Positions 25,030 through 38,788 of a DNA stretch of 64,000 bases are shown here, in pieces; within the stretch, counting starts at the first letter, position 1, and every line of letters starts with the position of its first letter. The notes beneath the pieces were generated by a model, which saw only the letters and a program-made list of their open reading frames with translations, made no database searches and was not told the origin of the DNA. This stretch comes from Linnemannia schmuckeri (lineage: Eukaryota > Mortierellomycota > Mortierellomycetes > Mortierellales > Mortierellaceae): contig JANATG010000001.1 of NCBI GenBank assembly GCA_029449235.1, forward strand, positions 496,001 to 560,000, written 5' to 3'. Made by a program: the position numbers and the translations under genes.

Positions 25030-28000
25030 GCACGAGCAAGTCCTTCGCTTGGTTAACAACAAAGGAATGACATTGAATGGGTGGGGTCTGCGACCTCTCC
25101 CATGGTTTGTTCCTTTCATTGGTAGCTACTATTGAATAGTCCATTACCAGAGAAAAAAATAGCCAATTTGTACCTAAGAAATGTATATATCGAAGGGGAT
25201 GTTTCTTTTTATTCTTTTCTTCGACATGGAAACATGTGGATGAAAAGAAGAAAGGAGCCTCCCTGGGTATCTTTTACCAGAATAACATGAGAAGAAAATG
25301 GTATGCGAGGGATTTGATTAGATGGTAACAAAGACTCTTTGCGTCAATGAGATGCATATGTGCTAAAAGGTTGTGCTTCTACCTGGTGCTGCTTATGGTA
25401 GTGATGACGGTTCCTAGGGAAGAGGATTTCCTTGTTTAGCTGCATGATCCTTGGTTATGATTGGAGAGCCATTTGATGGCCTTACCATGGACTTCCTCTG
25501 CTGCATTTTTCGATTTTTATGGTAATGAGAGTCACATTTTTGCCACCAAGTTATCATCACGCAATCTTCATGGGAAAAAAAAGTCGCTCCGACATGCAGC
25601 CATTGAGATTCCATAAACACGGCGCATCCGCTTTGCTGACTCTGACATTTTCGGACCTGAATTCTACCTTGCGAAAATGGAGTTGTTTTCACACCAAATT
25701 TATACCTCCAGGTCTCATTTCTTATCTACCGCCTTCACGATCAGCCTCATTTTACCTAATCATCATTGACCATGAACGGATTGGTCTCGAATGCTTCCTT
25801 CTTTTTTGGTTCGTCCGACCATGGATTGCAATTTGGCCATCACTTAAGCCATAGGTTGAGCTTATTGATCAACTCTACGATTTGATCGAGTCTATTTGAT
25901 GGCTATGCGCATACTCCTTGCTTCAACTTCGAGAAGACAGAACAAGGATCATGTTCCTTTTTTTTCCTGCACATCGTACCTTTCCTCCCTTCACCAGCCT
26001 GCACTATTTACGCAAAAATAAGAGATTCAATTTTTTGCAATTATTGGCATCCATCCGGTGCGAGCGCTGTAAACAACTGGACACGTTTCAACTCCACCAT
26101 ATATCAATAACAGCGCGAAAGAGAACATCGACTTCACCGGAAGATATCACTGAGACTGAGGAGAACAACCGTCAAAGTATGGACAGCTGTATCTGTCATT
26201 ATGTATCCACGTTCAAGTTACATCATAGAAATGAAAAGAGGGGCATAAGCCAGAGAACCTAATGTTCATCCTTGTTGGTACAAACGCTATATATAAACAA
26301 GAGATCTCTCTCTGTAGTTATTTGCTATCGCTCATTTTTTTATTTTTTTTTAGCTGTTCCACAACAGTAACGTGAACTCCTCCGCAACAAATATCGTTTG
26401 TCCATTAATTTGGTCAAAAGGCGACACATGCAACTGTAAAACCTAAATATCGGGTGCTGTGAGAGAGGCAGGCAAAGAAGATGGCAGCAACAAAAGTGAG
26501 TTGAACTGAAAGAAAGAGTCGGATGCCTCTCGAGTCGGATATATATATTGACTTGATTTGGTTTAAAAAAAACGGTTTCAATGAGAAAACATATCATTAT
26601 TCAAGATTAAAAAGAAAGTAAACAAGTCAAAAGTATCCATTCTATGATCTCATCCGTGGAGAGGCATATATTTAAGTGTTACCACAGTAGAGACAGCCCA
26701 GGTTTGTATCTTAGATGAAATTGAGTAGTAACATCAACCAAGAGAAAGGAGTTACAGAAACATGATAAAGCAATGCAGTGTTGTTTTTCTCCATCAACAA
26801 GTCAGACTCCTTTGTTCCCTTGAATCCAGCCATCCCCAAGACCTCAACCATATATCGTCACTCAATGACAAAGGACACCCTGACTTTTTAAAGACAAATC
26901 CGTCTCTTCTAGCATCAACAGACCCATTTCAAGATTCAGTAGATTTTGAAGTGCCGAATGCTCAAGCCTACTTCCAAATCGGTTCGACATTTACATTTTA
27001 GTAAAGCATAATTAAAAGACCTAATCAAGGTAGCTGAAAATCGCCTTATGCATTAATATTTTTTAAAACATGAAGAAATACAAAGTAGAAGACGGCAGCA
27101 AAAGAGCTCGGTATTGTGCAACTTGTGATGTGAACTCCCCCTCCCCCTGTCTCTCTTCGAAACTTGAATGTGAGCAAGCGCGCTTCAAAATTCTTAAAAT
27201 TAAAGAAGACGGTGAATATGTGAAAGATGACGGAGATCAGCATTGAGTATCAAAAACATTAGACCAGCATGATCCGCTTCAACGTCGGTCTCTTGCTCTG
27301 ACGTCCTTCATTCGTGCAAGAGTATACAAACGAAACACGCTCCTTCAACCTATAGTCATCCAAGTCACAGTTGCCTTTAAGGAGAAGTTAGATGAGCGAT
27401 GATCATCTAGAAGAAGAATCATTAGCATCCAATAGCCATCAGCAACTATGGACTACAAAAATAATGAAAGTCACTTATTTCCAATGGGTCATGAAATCCT
27501 CGCACAGTATTATGTTGCTCTTAAGCTAAAGACCCGCCATGATGAAATATCTAGGCAGTGCTTTTCTTTTTCCATTGCGTAAGCAGCTTGAGAAAAAAAA
27601 TGCATCCTATTGTATTTATCAATGATCAAGCTATGAATGATACTTTTCCTTATCTATCCGTATTACTGTACGTTCAGATTTAGATTATCCATGAGACGTG
27701 TGAAAAGGGAGAGAGCTGCTCCAAGTCAAAAATATGGGACAGATTATCGAACGGGAGATCGACAATTTTCAAAAGATAATAAAATATACCTAGTGCTTTC
27801 AATGAGTCAAACATCGCTTCCCATACGCCATGTATTATCCGAGTTGGTGGGTAGAGGTTGACAGCAAAAAAATAACATTGTCTTCTACAAGAGGTTGAAA
27901 ATTTTCAGCTACTATATTTATCGATATTCTCCTCAGCAAAGATGAAAAAATACGGATTCTGACTGAGAAGGACACTTAGACATAGAGAACATGGATTTTT

Positions 28001-31000
28001 ACAGGATTGTGATCGCCTTCCATGTCACATACAATTTTCTTAAATTTTTTTTTGATGGTATGGTGCTCTTTAGTTTATCATCGAAGAAAGCATCCCGTCC
28101 GCCCTGAAGTATTTGAGGGTTTTTGAAAGCCAAAAAAAAGTCGAGAACAATCAACACTCCTTTTCATCGGCTCGATATGTGTTCTCATAAAGGGCTCATG
28201 GTCGTGAGTACATCAAAATGCGGCAGGATGGCTAGCGGCTCAACCAAAGATTAGTAAAAAAGATTGTCACAGAGACAACATTTATAAGGAAGGACCTCTC
28301 CTGAGCGATCAAAAATGGTGAACCAATGTCTTTTAAAGACGTCTACTATTGCGTGGCTGGGAGTAGCAGAAAAATAGTAGATGAAAAAAGGACTGACTTC
28401 AATTCAGCCTCAACGTCCTCCAGTAAACAAAAATATCAGACTAGCGTCTGGTGTACGATACAGGATCGTGCCTTGGATGGATCTGATATTGTGCGATGAA
28501 AGGATATATGACAAAAAAATATCTATCGGAAGAAACGGTGGATAAAGAGAAAAGCCAAACAGCATCCACGTGGGAAAAATATTGAGAGCGTAATAGTGGG
28601 CTGGCATGTCATAAGCGCCGCAGTTTATTGCCCGATACAGATTAGACAATAACATACTGTGAGAACTCCGCCAATATGTTTATTTCAATTATTTATTCAT
28701 GAAGCCACGTATCAAGACTGGCACAGTATAAGCGAGCTATCCTCCTTAGCTTCCAATAATGACAGGATTGCCTTGAGAAAGAACGACAGATAAAAAAAAA
28801 GGAACAGTCCACATCCGATATTGAGCCGCTATGTTGGAGCCTGGAAAAAAATATTCGATCTATCTGTTCCTGCTTTGAAAACGGTCAATCCTACATTAAC
28901 AGTTGGTCCTAGAAATCGACCATGCCTCTCGACTTCATTCAATGAATAATGTTGTTCACGACCAAGAGGAAGCTCTCTATTCTCTGTCATGTTTGAGAAA
29001 AGATGGTTCCCTTGAGACGGGCTAATCGGCCAATTTGACGGGTTTTTTTTTCAGTCAGTTAAACTGATCTAGGATCAACTATCAATTCAGACATCCTGAA
29101 ATACCCTCGCCTGAGCAGCAAGCCTCGGCAAAAAAAGCTCCATCGTCAAAGTAAAGGTGTGTAACGGGAGCGAGTCATCGTCGATCACGACAAGTAAAAA
29201 ATAGTAACCCTGAAAAGGAAAGGATCTTTTTACTCAGCACTTTTATCCCTCCTGGTGTGTCAGGTTCACAAATGTTTAATGGGTGTCGCAATGGTGCGCC
29301 TCGCATCTGCCTATCGCGTAAAAATGGCGCGTGAAAAAAAGACAAGTGTTACTCATCGGCCAAATCCTTCTCGACATTCAACAATCGTCCTGTCGCGCAT
29401 AGTACACGAACCATGCCAAACGAGGGAAAGCATCTGCTACAAGATGTTGTACCCACAAAGTAGCCATCTCCCATCAAGCCGAAAGAACACCTACTTGTCC
29501 GAGGTCGCCAGCCTCGGAAAAGTTTCTATCATAAAAATCGGCACTCTAATAAAAAGTCCGAACTGCGTCTGGGACACGAATCTTCCACATCTGCACAAAT
29601 TTTATCAAGTAAAAAAAAAATTCCCGATGCGTGTTCTCAAGGACCTAAATAAATGCTCCAAGGGCCGGTGTATTGAAAGTTATAGAAGGATATCCCCTCG
29701 CACACATGTTTGTTACTATCGGAAGTGTCACGATCGCAATGATCACTGACGCTTCTCAACGCATCCTGGGTGGAGGGGGAGCAGTCGATGTCTGCGTCGA
29801 ATTCAATGAGATCTCACGGGAGTTCCAGTAAAGAAAACCTCAAGCCAGGGAGAATTAAAAAAAAGGGAGCAGCACGAAAAAGACAAAGGTTAAGAAAAAA
29901 AGATGTAAGAGAACCATCAACCGACTATTTAACCCTGCACTTTGGTAAACACAAAGTAAAGCATTGGTAGTCTAGCATAAACATATGTTAAGGTGTCAGG
30001 CCATTCAGGGTAGCATCAGTGGATAGAATTATGATTATGAGCTCGTACCGGTCGTGCCGATAAAAACAAAATAGACATACTAAGCACCAACGCAGCGCGA
30101 ATTCTCCTGTAATTTATATTTTTTTCTTAACCATTCAAATGTGCAAAAGTAAGAGATGACGAACGCTCAAGGAATGGCGCGGCCTCGATCTAAGGATTCC
30201 CCCCTCCCGCCTCTCAACTGAAGATAACTCATAAAAGAGCTCATCCTTACTTTGAGTAAAGCAATGGCGCGTGATGTCTGATTAAAACTCCCCACACACC
30301 ATCTCTACCTTCATGCAAGCACTTATTAATGGAAGATACCGAATAAAAAACGTCCATATTTGCAGCCTTTTCAATATCGTCGTCGCCTTTCAAAAAAAAA
30401 AATCTCAGACCAGATGTCAACAATTGACAGGCCTCGGCAACTTTTGCCAATAAAAAACATGTTATTTCTATACGTATGCAACTAAACGAAACAAATACAC
30501 TTCGAACAAACACCATCAAAGGTCCTCCTCCAGGCAGCTCGCTTCACGTACTTAATCCACCACTTTTCTTTCTTGTTATAATGAATAAACAAAAAAAAAT
30601 ACAGTCTCCTGACGATAAACCTAGCGAACCTAGATTTCTCTCTCTAGCGCATTCGATGAATAACTTACCTTGCTGTCTGAGAGATACGGGACAAGGGTGA
30701 TATAAAATCATGTCCTTGTTTTATGACATCGACCTCAAAAAATGAAGGCAAATTGTCAAAAGGCTATAACTCAAAAGTCGTCGTATCACTATCAGTTATG
30801 TACAATCAAATCGCACCATGAAATGCAGGTTTTTTTTCAATTTCGTTATTCTGTCAGAGACTGACCAAGATACAGTACCATCCGCATCAAAGAACAAATC
30901 TCTAACTATTGGTAAGGTGGTCGCAAAGTTCCTATCAAAATGAAAAAGGGCGGACCAGGAATAGAAATTCTGTATAGGCTAGCGCACCTAAGAAAGAAAA

Positions 31001-32510
31001 GAAAGAAAAGAAAGAAAAAAAATAAAAAGGTAGAAACGCTAAAATGAAAAGAACGAGAGAATGGATAATGACGTTCCTTCTTCACGAAAAAAGAGTATAT
31101 AAATTTGATGTCGAATCGTCATACTGTACAAGATAAACTACTATATTAGCGAAGCGGAAGAATATTTCAGAAGCGCTTGAATCGGGAGATGGCGACGAAT
31201 GGTGTTAAAAAAAAAAAAAAAAAAAAAAAAGATTAACTAAAGATCGAGTTAGGCCAAGGACACTAAACAATAACGCTCAATTATCATATACGGTGGATCT
31301 CCTTTTAAAAACCAATGTCAATGATGACCAAATATCCCTGGTAAAGCAAAAAAACACGATCCAAGCAGCCGTCTCTGGGATCTAGGCGCCTGCGGGATGG
31401 AAATATTGCGTCCGGTCAGAAGAAGTCATTGCGTTTTAATAAACCGCAGCCTCCTCTGAAGCAGAAACCGCTGGAAGAAAAAAAGGCACCTGTGGCACCT
31501 GAACAGATCTAGGTGTACGGCAGAACAAAAAAAACTTCCAAAGAGACAAATACCTGTGACAACCAATGAAATCAGTCGCAATGTAAAATAAAATAAACGC
31601 GAAAAAACACGATCCCACCACAAGTTTCTGCGGTCTTACGATATCCTTCTCCATATTACAATTAAAGAAATACTCTCATAATTGTATTCTAATGATCTCA
31701 GCCTGTCGAGAACAAATCGACTTTACGATTGTATTTGCATGTCAAAGGAATTAGAGAAAAACACAGGGCGAAAAAGCCAGACAGCAGGATTTCGTTTCAG
31801 CATATCCTCGCTTTATGATCTCCTTAAGTCCCACACAACCTCCCTACCCTTCTCCAAACAGAACAAAAGACGACCGCACCAAACAACACTACCACTTATT
31901 ACAGCTTCACAACCACGCAGCAATTGCTACATCTATCTACGAAGAAAAAGCCGAGGCGTATTATTTAAATCGCCTGATCCGAAATCGCCGACGCATCAAA
32001 AAGAAAAAAAAATGAATAACTTGTGGTTAAAAAAGGACGCCAACAAACACGAAAACCACCCAACGATACATAACAACAATGTAAATTCCCTCGGCGAACA
32101 AAAACCTAGCAACATAAATAACCCATGCAAGATGGTTTTCGATCCTCCATGTTGATCTTTTTATACTGCATTACAACTTAAAAAAAAGAATATTTGAAAA
32201 AAAAATTCACTTCTCAGTCTCAGGGAAACCGAATTAGGGTGACAATTCTCCAATCTATCGCCAAACAGTTTGCTCTACTACAGACATGCAAGAAAAGTGA
32301 CATAAATCCTGCTGTCGGTCTTGACAATCGCTTTGCCACTAAAAAACAAAAATAATCGTCAAGCATCCTCAATATCTAAATATATCGCTTAACAACTTCA
32401 CAATGAACCATTGTATGGTATATATGTAAAAAATTTACTTTGTTATCCAAAATACAATGCAAAATGCCAATAATACAAAAAAATAAAATAAAACACATGG
32501 CTCCCAATAT
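25030..32510. other. 7.5-kb gene desert, A-rich on the plus strand
   Basis: I find no conserved coding sequence. From about 26.5 kb the DNA turns AT-rich with many short A runs and a 24-base A run at 31207-31230. The longest frame (29255-29749) is free of recognisable motifs and its composition follows the surroundings. It could be old degraded repeat DNA or a very long 3' flank of the minus-strand regulator. Confidence 0.5.
31207..31230. repeat. 24-base A homopolymer
   Basis: Uninterrupted A run seen directly. Confidence 0.95.
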
Positions 32511-35500
32511 TTAAATCCAAAGCGACGAGTTTCCACCAAACTGTCCCTCGCCCGCCACCGTGGTAGCTATCCGAAGCCTCTCCTGCTCCAACCCAACAGA
32601 CATCAATCCGCCCGCACTAGCCCGATCACCGGGGTCAGTAGAGGCGCCTCCAGAAAAGTCCATCCAGAACTGCGAAGGGTCGTACCCGGCCGAGGTGGCA
32701 ATCATGTTACTCAACTGAAAGTCCTGGGTCATCTTTTGTTGTGCCTCCATCGATAACGAAGTCATGGTCATCGTCAATGGCATCGTCACCGGCTGCTGAT
32801 GCTGTTGGCGAAGTTGCTGGTTGTGCTGGAACGAATGCTGGTGCTGCTGCTGCTGTTGCTGTTGCTGAAGCATCTGAAGAGCATGGCGATGACTAGGAAT
32901 AACCGGCGCCGCCAAGTTAGGCGACTGGGCCGACAAAGTCGAGGGATGAACACTTCCACTATTGCCATGGGTAGAGGGCACAGCGATCTGACCCTTCATG
33001 CTCATCTCCACCTGCTGCTGCTGCTGCTGGCGCTGGAGTTGCTGTCTCAACAACTGCTGCTGCAACTGCTGCTGCTGTTCGACTTTGTGCAAGTCCAACG
33101 AATCCGTGTTGGGCTCAACTTTGACGGCGCCCGCACCGCCACTACCAAAGGTCTGCATCTGGTACAAGCGATGCTGTTGCTGGATCTTGAGTTGCTGCTG
33201 CTTTTGCTGCTCCTTGAGATCCGATACTGTTACTGGGGTCTGTTGTTGTTGAAGCTGGTTGTTGTTGTAGTCGAATGCGTAAGCTGTGCCATTCATCAGC
33301 TCTGGAGAGGTCATCATGGACAGAGTGGGTGTCAAGATCGGCTGCTGAGCAAAAGCGGTCGTCTGCATGGGGACAGCATACACCGAGGGCTGGTACTGAA
33401 TACTTGACTGTGTTGAAATGGATCCAGATTGCGAAGAGACAGAGTCGAGCTGGCGCTTCTTGCGATATGGCTGTGTTGGTGCCTGGTCAAGCTGGATGGT
33501 CGAAACGTGGTCCACTCCTCCGTTGACGCCCTCCTCCTCTGCTGCCGCCTTTGATGTCGTTGCCAAAAACTGCTCCAAGATCTATATGTCGCAATGAGAA
33601 ATAAATTCTTAGATATCAACACATATTCATACATCCAATAAAGTAACATGTCTTAAGAGAAAACAAACAAGTTGTTACCTTGATACCCTCGGCAACGCCA
33701 CCAGAGTAGGCCGCACAGGACAAGAAGCTCTCCAGGATCTTGATTGTGCGCGTGTAATACTCCATCGCGACTTCAGTACCGCGCTTGTCATAGACGGCAT
33801 TCATAGCGTGGATGACACCAGCCTGCAAAAGCGCATAGAGTGCAAAGCGGTTGACCACATAAGAGCAGCGTGCAATCTCCAGACCCTGTGCAATATCCGT
33901 AATGGCGCGACCAGATCCTGTGCAGATAGTATTGGACTGCGCAGCTGTTGGCGAACCAGCTGCTCCGACAATGTAGGGGCGGTGCAGGAGAATCAAGGTG
34001 GTGTTGTAGACAATGTAGAGGTAAGCTGGGTAAATATCACCGTTGGCTCTGTCCAGCCCTGCAGCAGCACGGATGGCATCAGGGGATCGCATGGGCGAAG
34101 CAGGGGATCCTCTTCTGCCGTTTGAGTTGTTTGGATGGAGCCAGCGCATCTCCGGCGATAGGTTGCTGAGCCACGAGGTGAGCGATCCTTCAATGTACGA
34201 GACCATCGAGTCGTGGCCGCCAAACTGAGGGGGCAAGGACTGGGTCGAGTACGAGTGCTGGAGAACGCTGCCCAAAATCTATCAGTGTGATTGTTGAGTA
34301 TTGAACGTATTAGAAAAGCTAAAGGGCACAAGGGGGAGATCGACACTTCAGGAGAGAGAAAAAGTCACCCTTTTTTTTTATCAAGAGAGAACTGTTTGTT
34401 ACCTTGACAAGTCGAACCAGGCAGATAAAACCGCGCAGGTCTTGTTGAACGTCCATAGGCAGCTCCACGTTGCTCTCCTTGCCGTGCATCAAGAGTCCAA
34501 GACCAAGCCATGCAGAGAATTGATGATCCTTGTAAACAAAAAAAGAGAGATGGAAAGGAGAGAAAAGGAGTACACAGTTGAGTAAGTACTTAAACCGTCC
34601 CTTGCAGTGGTCAATGCAGCGCTGCATGCCGTTAAAAGTAGTTAATAGCACAGATTGAAACAGCAACAAAAGGTCGCATCATAATACATACGAGAATGAA
34701 CATAGACCACCAGAGATAGCGAAGCGCATCGGCTTCGGGTCGACTTGTCACCTCTGGATCTCGGTTGAGACCTAACTCGTGGGCCATACGAATGGCTAGG
34801 GAGAGATAGCCGCTGCTTCGTGTTGCCTTCCACTGACCCTGGTGGTGAAACTGGGACATTAAGCACAGCGCCTGCACTGTGCTCACACGGGGGACATCCA
34901 AAAAGTCATCGAGCAGTAACCTGGCGGCATCGAAATATCCTTGGCTGGTCTCCAAGCTCTGAGAGGCAGTCTTGGAGGAAGAAGGAATCATGGATGCGAT
35001 TGCCAGGAGGGCATTGAGGAGGAGAGGGGAAAGGGGAGCTACAGGATCCTGCAGATGGGCCTTGTGGGCCTCTGCTTCGTGCGGCTGTGGTTGGGTGTGC
35101 TTCTTGTTGAGGTGATGGTGGTGGTAGTTGGGGAAGCAAAACTGGCAGGTTTGTCGATCCCATTGCTTCATGAAGGTGGGGCGATAAAGAAGGGGGAGAA
35201 AGTTGTTGAAGGAATCAAAGAAGCTGTTGAGGAGGTCGAGTAAGGCATCGGACGATAATGAAGGGGAGAAGGAACGTGTCATGGAAGGGAGGGGCGGCTC
35301 TAAGCTCTGAGCTGTGAACTGGAGATAGTTGCGCCCATAATGTTGCGACTGCTCGGGTGTGAGCCATGGGAAAGGGACGGTAGTGCGGACAGAGGTCGTG
35401 CCCAACTTTTCAAACATATCTGTCAGGGCAGCTATGTCTGCCTGAGACACAGGGCCGGGATAGTTTGCCTGAGCTTCCATATGGTGTTGGAGCTGACTCT

Positions 35501-36065
35501 CTTGGGAAAACGGCAACAGCGATGTTAGCGAGCGGTTGCGGGAGACCAGGGGCGAGTGTCGTGCGCCGCTGCCGTTGCTCAGAGGTCCAACCGTTGTTGC
35601 AGTAGAGCCAGATCGTCCACGAAGGGTAGGGGATGCTGGTGGTTGTCGCTTGACCTCGACCAGGTCTATAGAGGCTATACTGGTATTGTCGTTGTCGTTA
35701 TCGTTGTCTATATCGTCGTTATCATCGTTGTCGTTATCATCGTTGTCGGAGCTAGCACCCGCCGTTGCTATGTCGTTGTTGTTTACAGGAGTGGATGGAC
35801 TCTTTTTCTTTTTGACGATCCCAGCGAGCATGTTTTCGATTTTGCCCAGTCTGTCCTCAATGACCTCGACATAACCCTTTGGTGGACCACGCTTTGTGTT
35901 GGAGGTTGTGTAGACGCACTGTGTTTTGGCGGCTTTGCAGCCTCCACAGCCGTCGGGTGTACCGTCGCACTTGACTCGCCGCCGCCTGCAGTTGTCGCAG
36001 GCCTTTGTGATTTTTGACCTCTTTGAGTTATTGTTGAAGTCCAACAACATCGGTGCGCTGAACAT
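32511..36065 (-). CDS. Zn(II)2Cys6 transcription factor with fungal-specific TF domain
   Basis: A nuclear DNA-binding regulator. Minus-strand exons are 34692-36065, 34403-34528, 33679-34278 and 32511-33581, giving 1,056 residues. The zinc cluster has Cys 23, 26, 33, 40, 43 and 50 (spacing C-2-C-6-C-6-C-2-C-6-C) with the basic RRRRVK between; a short linker and coiled-coil-like IEDRLGKIENML follow. Next come an acidic D/N run, a Ser-rich stretch, and the fungal_trans middle-homology domain (about 270-560) with LLYRPTF, SGYLSLAIRMAHELGLNRDP and WWSMFIL-DHQFSAWLGLGLL, the last ending in NVELP. Joining exons 1 and 2 restores this WW...VELP block exactly, so the intervening 163 bp is an intron. 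The C-terminal 350 residues are Gln-rich, a likely activation domain. XlnR-like regulators have a similar layout, but the regulated pathway cannot be read from sequence. Confidence 0.9.
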
Positions 36066-38788
36066 TGTCGGTTATATATGTGATAGGGGAGAAAAGGGTG
36101 TGTATAAGAGTGTGAGTATGAGTGAGTTGAAAGGGTATAAGAGAGTCAGAGTGAAGAAGGTTTTATGAGAGTGAGTGGATGAGTGAGCAATTGGACGATA
36201 TGAGTGCTGCGATTGATTGGTGAGAGAGTGGGTAAGAGGGTATGAGTGTGTGAAAGAGAGAGAGGGCGTTGAGCGAAATCGGAGACGTAGATATCGGTGG
36301 TGATGGCGATTGAATTGCCTGGTGGATAGGTGGATAGGATTAGAGAGAAGAGAGAGAAGAGAGAGAAGAGAGAGTGAGGCAAGTGTGAGCAAGAATAGGT
36401 ATGAGAGGATGAGTATGAGAGTAAGAGTGATATGTAAGTGGCAGCAAAAGAGTGAGACTGAGGATGGTTCAAAAGAAGAAAGAGAGGAGAGTGATGGAAT
36501 GAAGAAGAGAATGCGAATATGTGTGTGTGTGTGTGGATGATGTGGATGATGATGAGAAGAGAAGAGCAGTAAAAGTGAAAATGAGAAGTGAAGAGGAAGA
36601 AGAAAAAAAAGGTCCAAAGGGGTGTGTGAGAAAAACAAATTTGGGAAGACGGCTCAGGAAAACAATATAGGGAGAACGAGACAGCTGGACAACTGGAGCC
36701 ATTTTTTTCATTTTTCATTCACAGACAGCCACAAGATACATACACATACACAAACATAAAGACACATTGCAACAGGAATAGAGAAACCTTGTTTGCACTG
36801 CATCACGCTGCCTTACTTTTTATTTCAATCGATCGGGAAGGGGGTCATTTGCAGGCACATTGAGTGTATTGAAGGAGTGACGGAGGGACAGTAAGCGACG
36901 ATGAAGGGGGATAGAATAATAAAGGATATGCAATGGATGATCCTGGTGACGAACTGAGATGGAACAAGCAAGAGAACATAAGAAAAAAAAAAGGGCAAGC
37001 GGAAAGAAAGGAGGGAATGAATTGAGGGAATTTGATACCGAGCAACAAGACGAAGAAGCCATTTGGACCCCACTCGATACCGAGGGTGTTCCTGTTCATT
37101 CAAAAAAAAAATGTATTCAACAGTAAACACCACATGGATTCACACACATACACACAAGGCTACATGAACAACGAGGGGAAAGAAAGGTACTTCAAGAGAA
37201 GTAGAGACAGCTGAAGTGAGTGGATAGACCCGTTGGTCATGATGATGATGACGATGATAGGTACAACTCGCTACTACTTGCTTACCAGCCAAACAAACAA
37301 ACAGCACTTTGAGCTGAAGACTAACTCAAACAAAGACAATTGGATTCTATCCACTCATAACTGCAAAAGAGCAAGGCAGAGCAACAAGGGTTAGGTCTGT
37401 CCAGGTCCAAACACAACACTCACCCATATTATCATTCAAGTTTAGCTTGTACGCATACAAAAATAAATAACAATAACAATGAATAAAAGTAAACAAAGCA
37501 ACGAGGGCGTAAAGATAAGAGCGAACTAGTGAGTGAAAGGAAACTTGGCTTGTGAACAAGGACTTCTATCTTTGTCAACTCATGGCTTTTTTTTTTCTCA
37601 ACCCGCCACCATCATCATACCTCGCACCTTATAATGAGAGGTGACGATGATGATGAGGCAATTTAAACAAAGGAAAGGGAGATGGTGCATTTTCTCCCCC
37701 AGAAAAGGAATGGGTCCAGTCCATATCCCCGAGGAGTATCAAACAATAGGAGGCAAAAGGTGGTTGAAAAAGGGGCGGAAGAGAGAAAAAAAAAAAAAAA
37801 AGGCCATCTGCGCTTTTTTTTCCATTCTTGAGCAAAGACTAGAGCAGAGCGGCGTCAAATTTAGAGAAAGTAACAAATGAGATGAAGGATGGCATGTATC
37901 CATCCATATTCATGCTTGTGTTGCTCTGACCCCAAAGTGCAGGAAGGAGTACCCCTGTCCACATCCACATCCATATCTGGTCATCTTTCATTAGTAGTGA
38001 GCCCATTTAGTCCACATACACAGTGGGCTACCAACACCCACAATAGCAGACGCTAGGTATATGCCCTTGCTTAGTTGAAAAGGTGGGCTTGAATGTCCAT
38101 GTTAAGCAAGGAGCATACCTGTTAGACTTGTTTAAACATATAGACTCCAGGTAAGATGACTGAAGGGCCATGATATGTAAAGAGCAAACTCACAAGGCAC
38201 AAACTAGCCAACCTCTTTTTTTTTTTCTTCGTGCCTTCAGATGCATTATTGCGTGTGTTGATAGCTTGTAAACAAACAAAAGCAGAAAAAGAAACACAAA
38301 GCAAGAATGGAGAAAAGTGACCCCGCTGGACAATCAAGACCATCTCTGACGAATACAAAACTCTTTTTTATTCGTCTCTTGTCTCTTCCTTCTTTTATTG
38401 TTCCTACGAAAAGATGCATAGATGGGTGGGAGAAGTAGGTCTGCAAGAGTGCTGCAGTGATCAACTTCTGACGATTGTCTGCAAAAGAACTGCGAGCAAG
38501 GCATGAGAAACCAAAGGAAGAATCTTATTCACTTGGAAGAATAAAAAGGAAAAACATTGCAGAACTAGCTTTGAGCTATTGCTTTTTCCCCGGGGAACTA
38601 TTTTTCACATCAGTTAAACATGAACATGACATGTGCCCAACGTTTTTAGAAGCAGTGGCTTTGAGACCGTGTGGCGTTTGTCATGTCATCGTGCTGTGTG
38701 CTGTGTGTATTATGCAGAAAATGATGTATAATGCACATGGAAGGGATATCTATGGTCTACAGTAATCGAATGAAAAAGACAGCACCTC
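36066..38788. other. 2.7-kb upstream region of the Zn2Cys6 regulator
   Basis: Lies between the regulator's start codon and the stop of the upstream minus-strand gene. Bases 36080-36660 are almost pure purine on the plus strand (CT-rich leader on the transcribed strand) with a short GT repeat near 36521-36534. The rest shows no conserved coding sequence. Confidence 0.5.

Noticed and set aside
29255..29749. 164-codon open frame in the gene desert
   Set aside because: No motif or domain; its composition follows the A-rich surroundings and no splice partner is evident.
34575..34632. Possible exon reading RCIDHCKGRF in the Zn2Cys6 regulator
   Set aside because: Skipping it joins WWSMFIL to DHQFSAWLG and restores the conserved domain exactly, so this stretch is intron.
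37039..37062. Short ATG exon followed by GTATCA upstream of the Zn2Cys6 regulator
   Set aside because: The regulator already has a good start ahead of its zinc cluster and no frame links the two.
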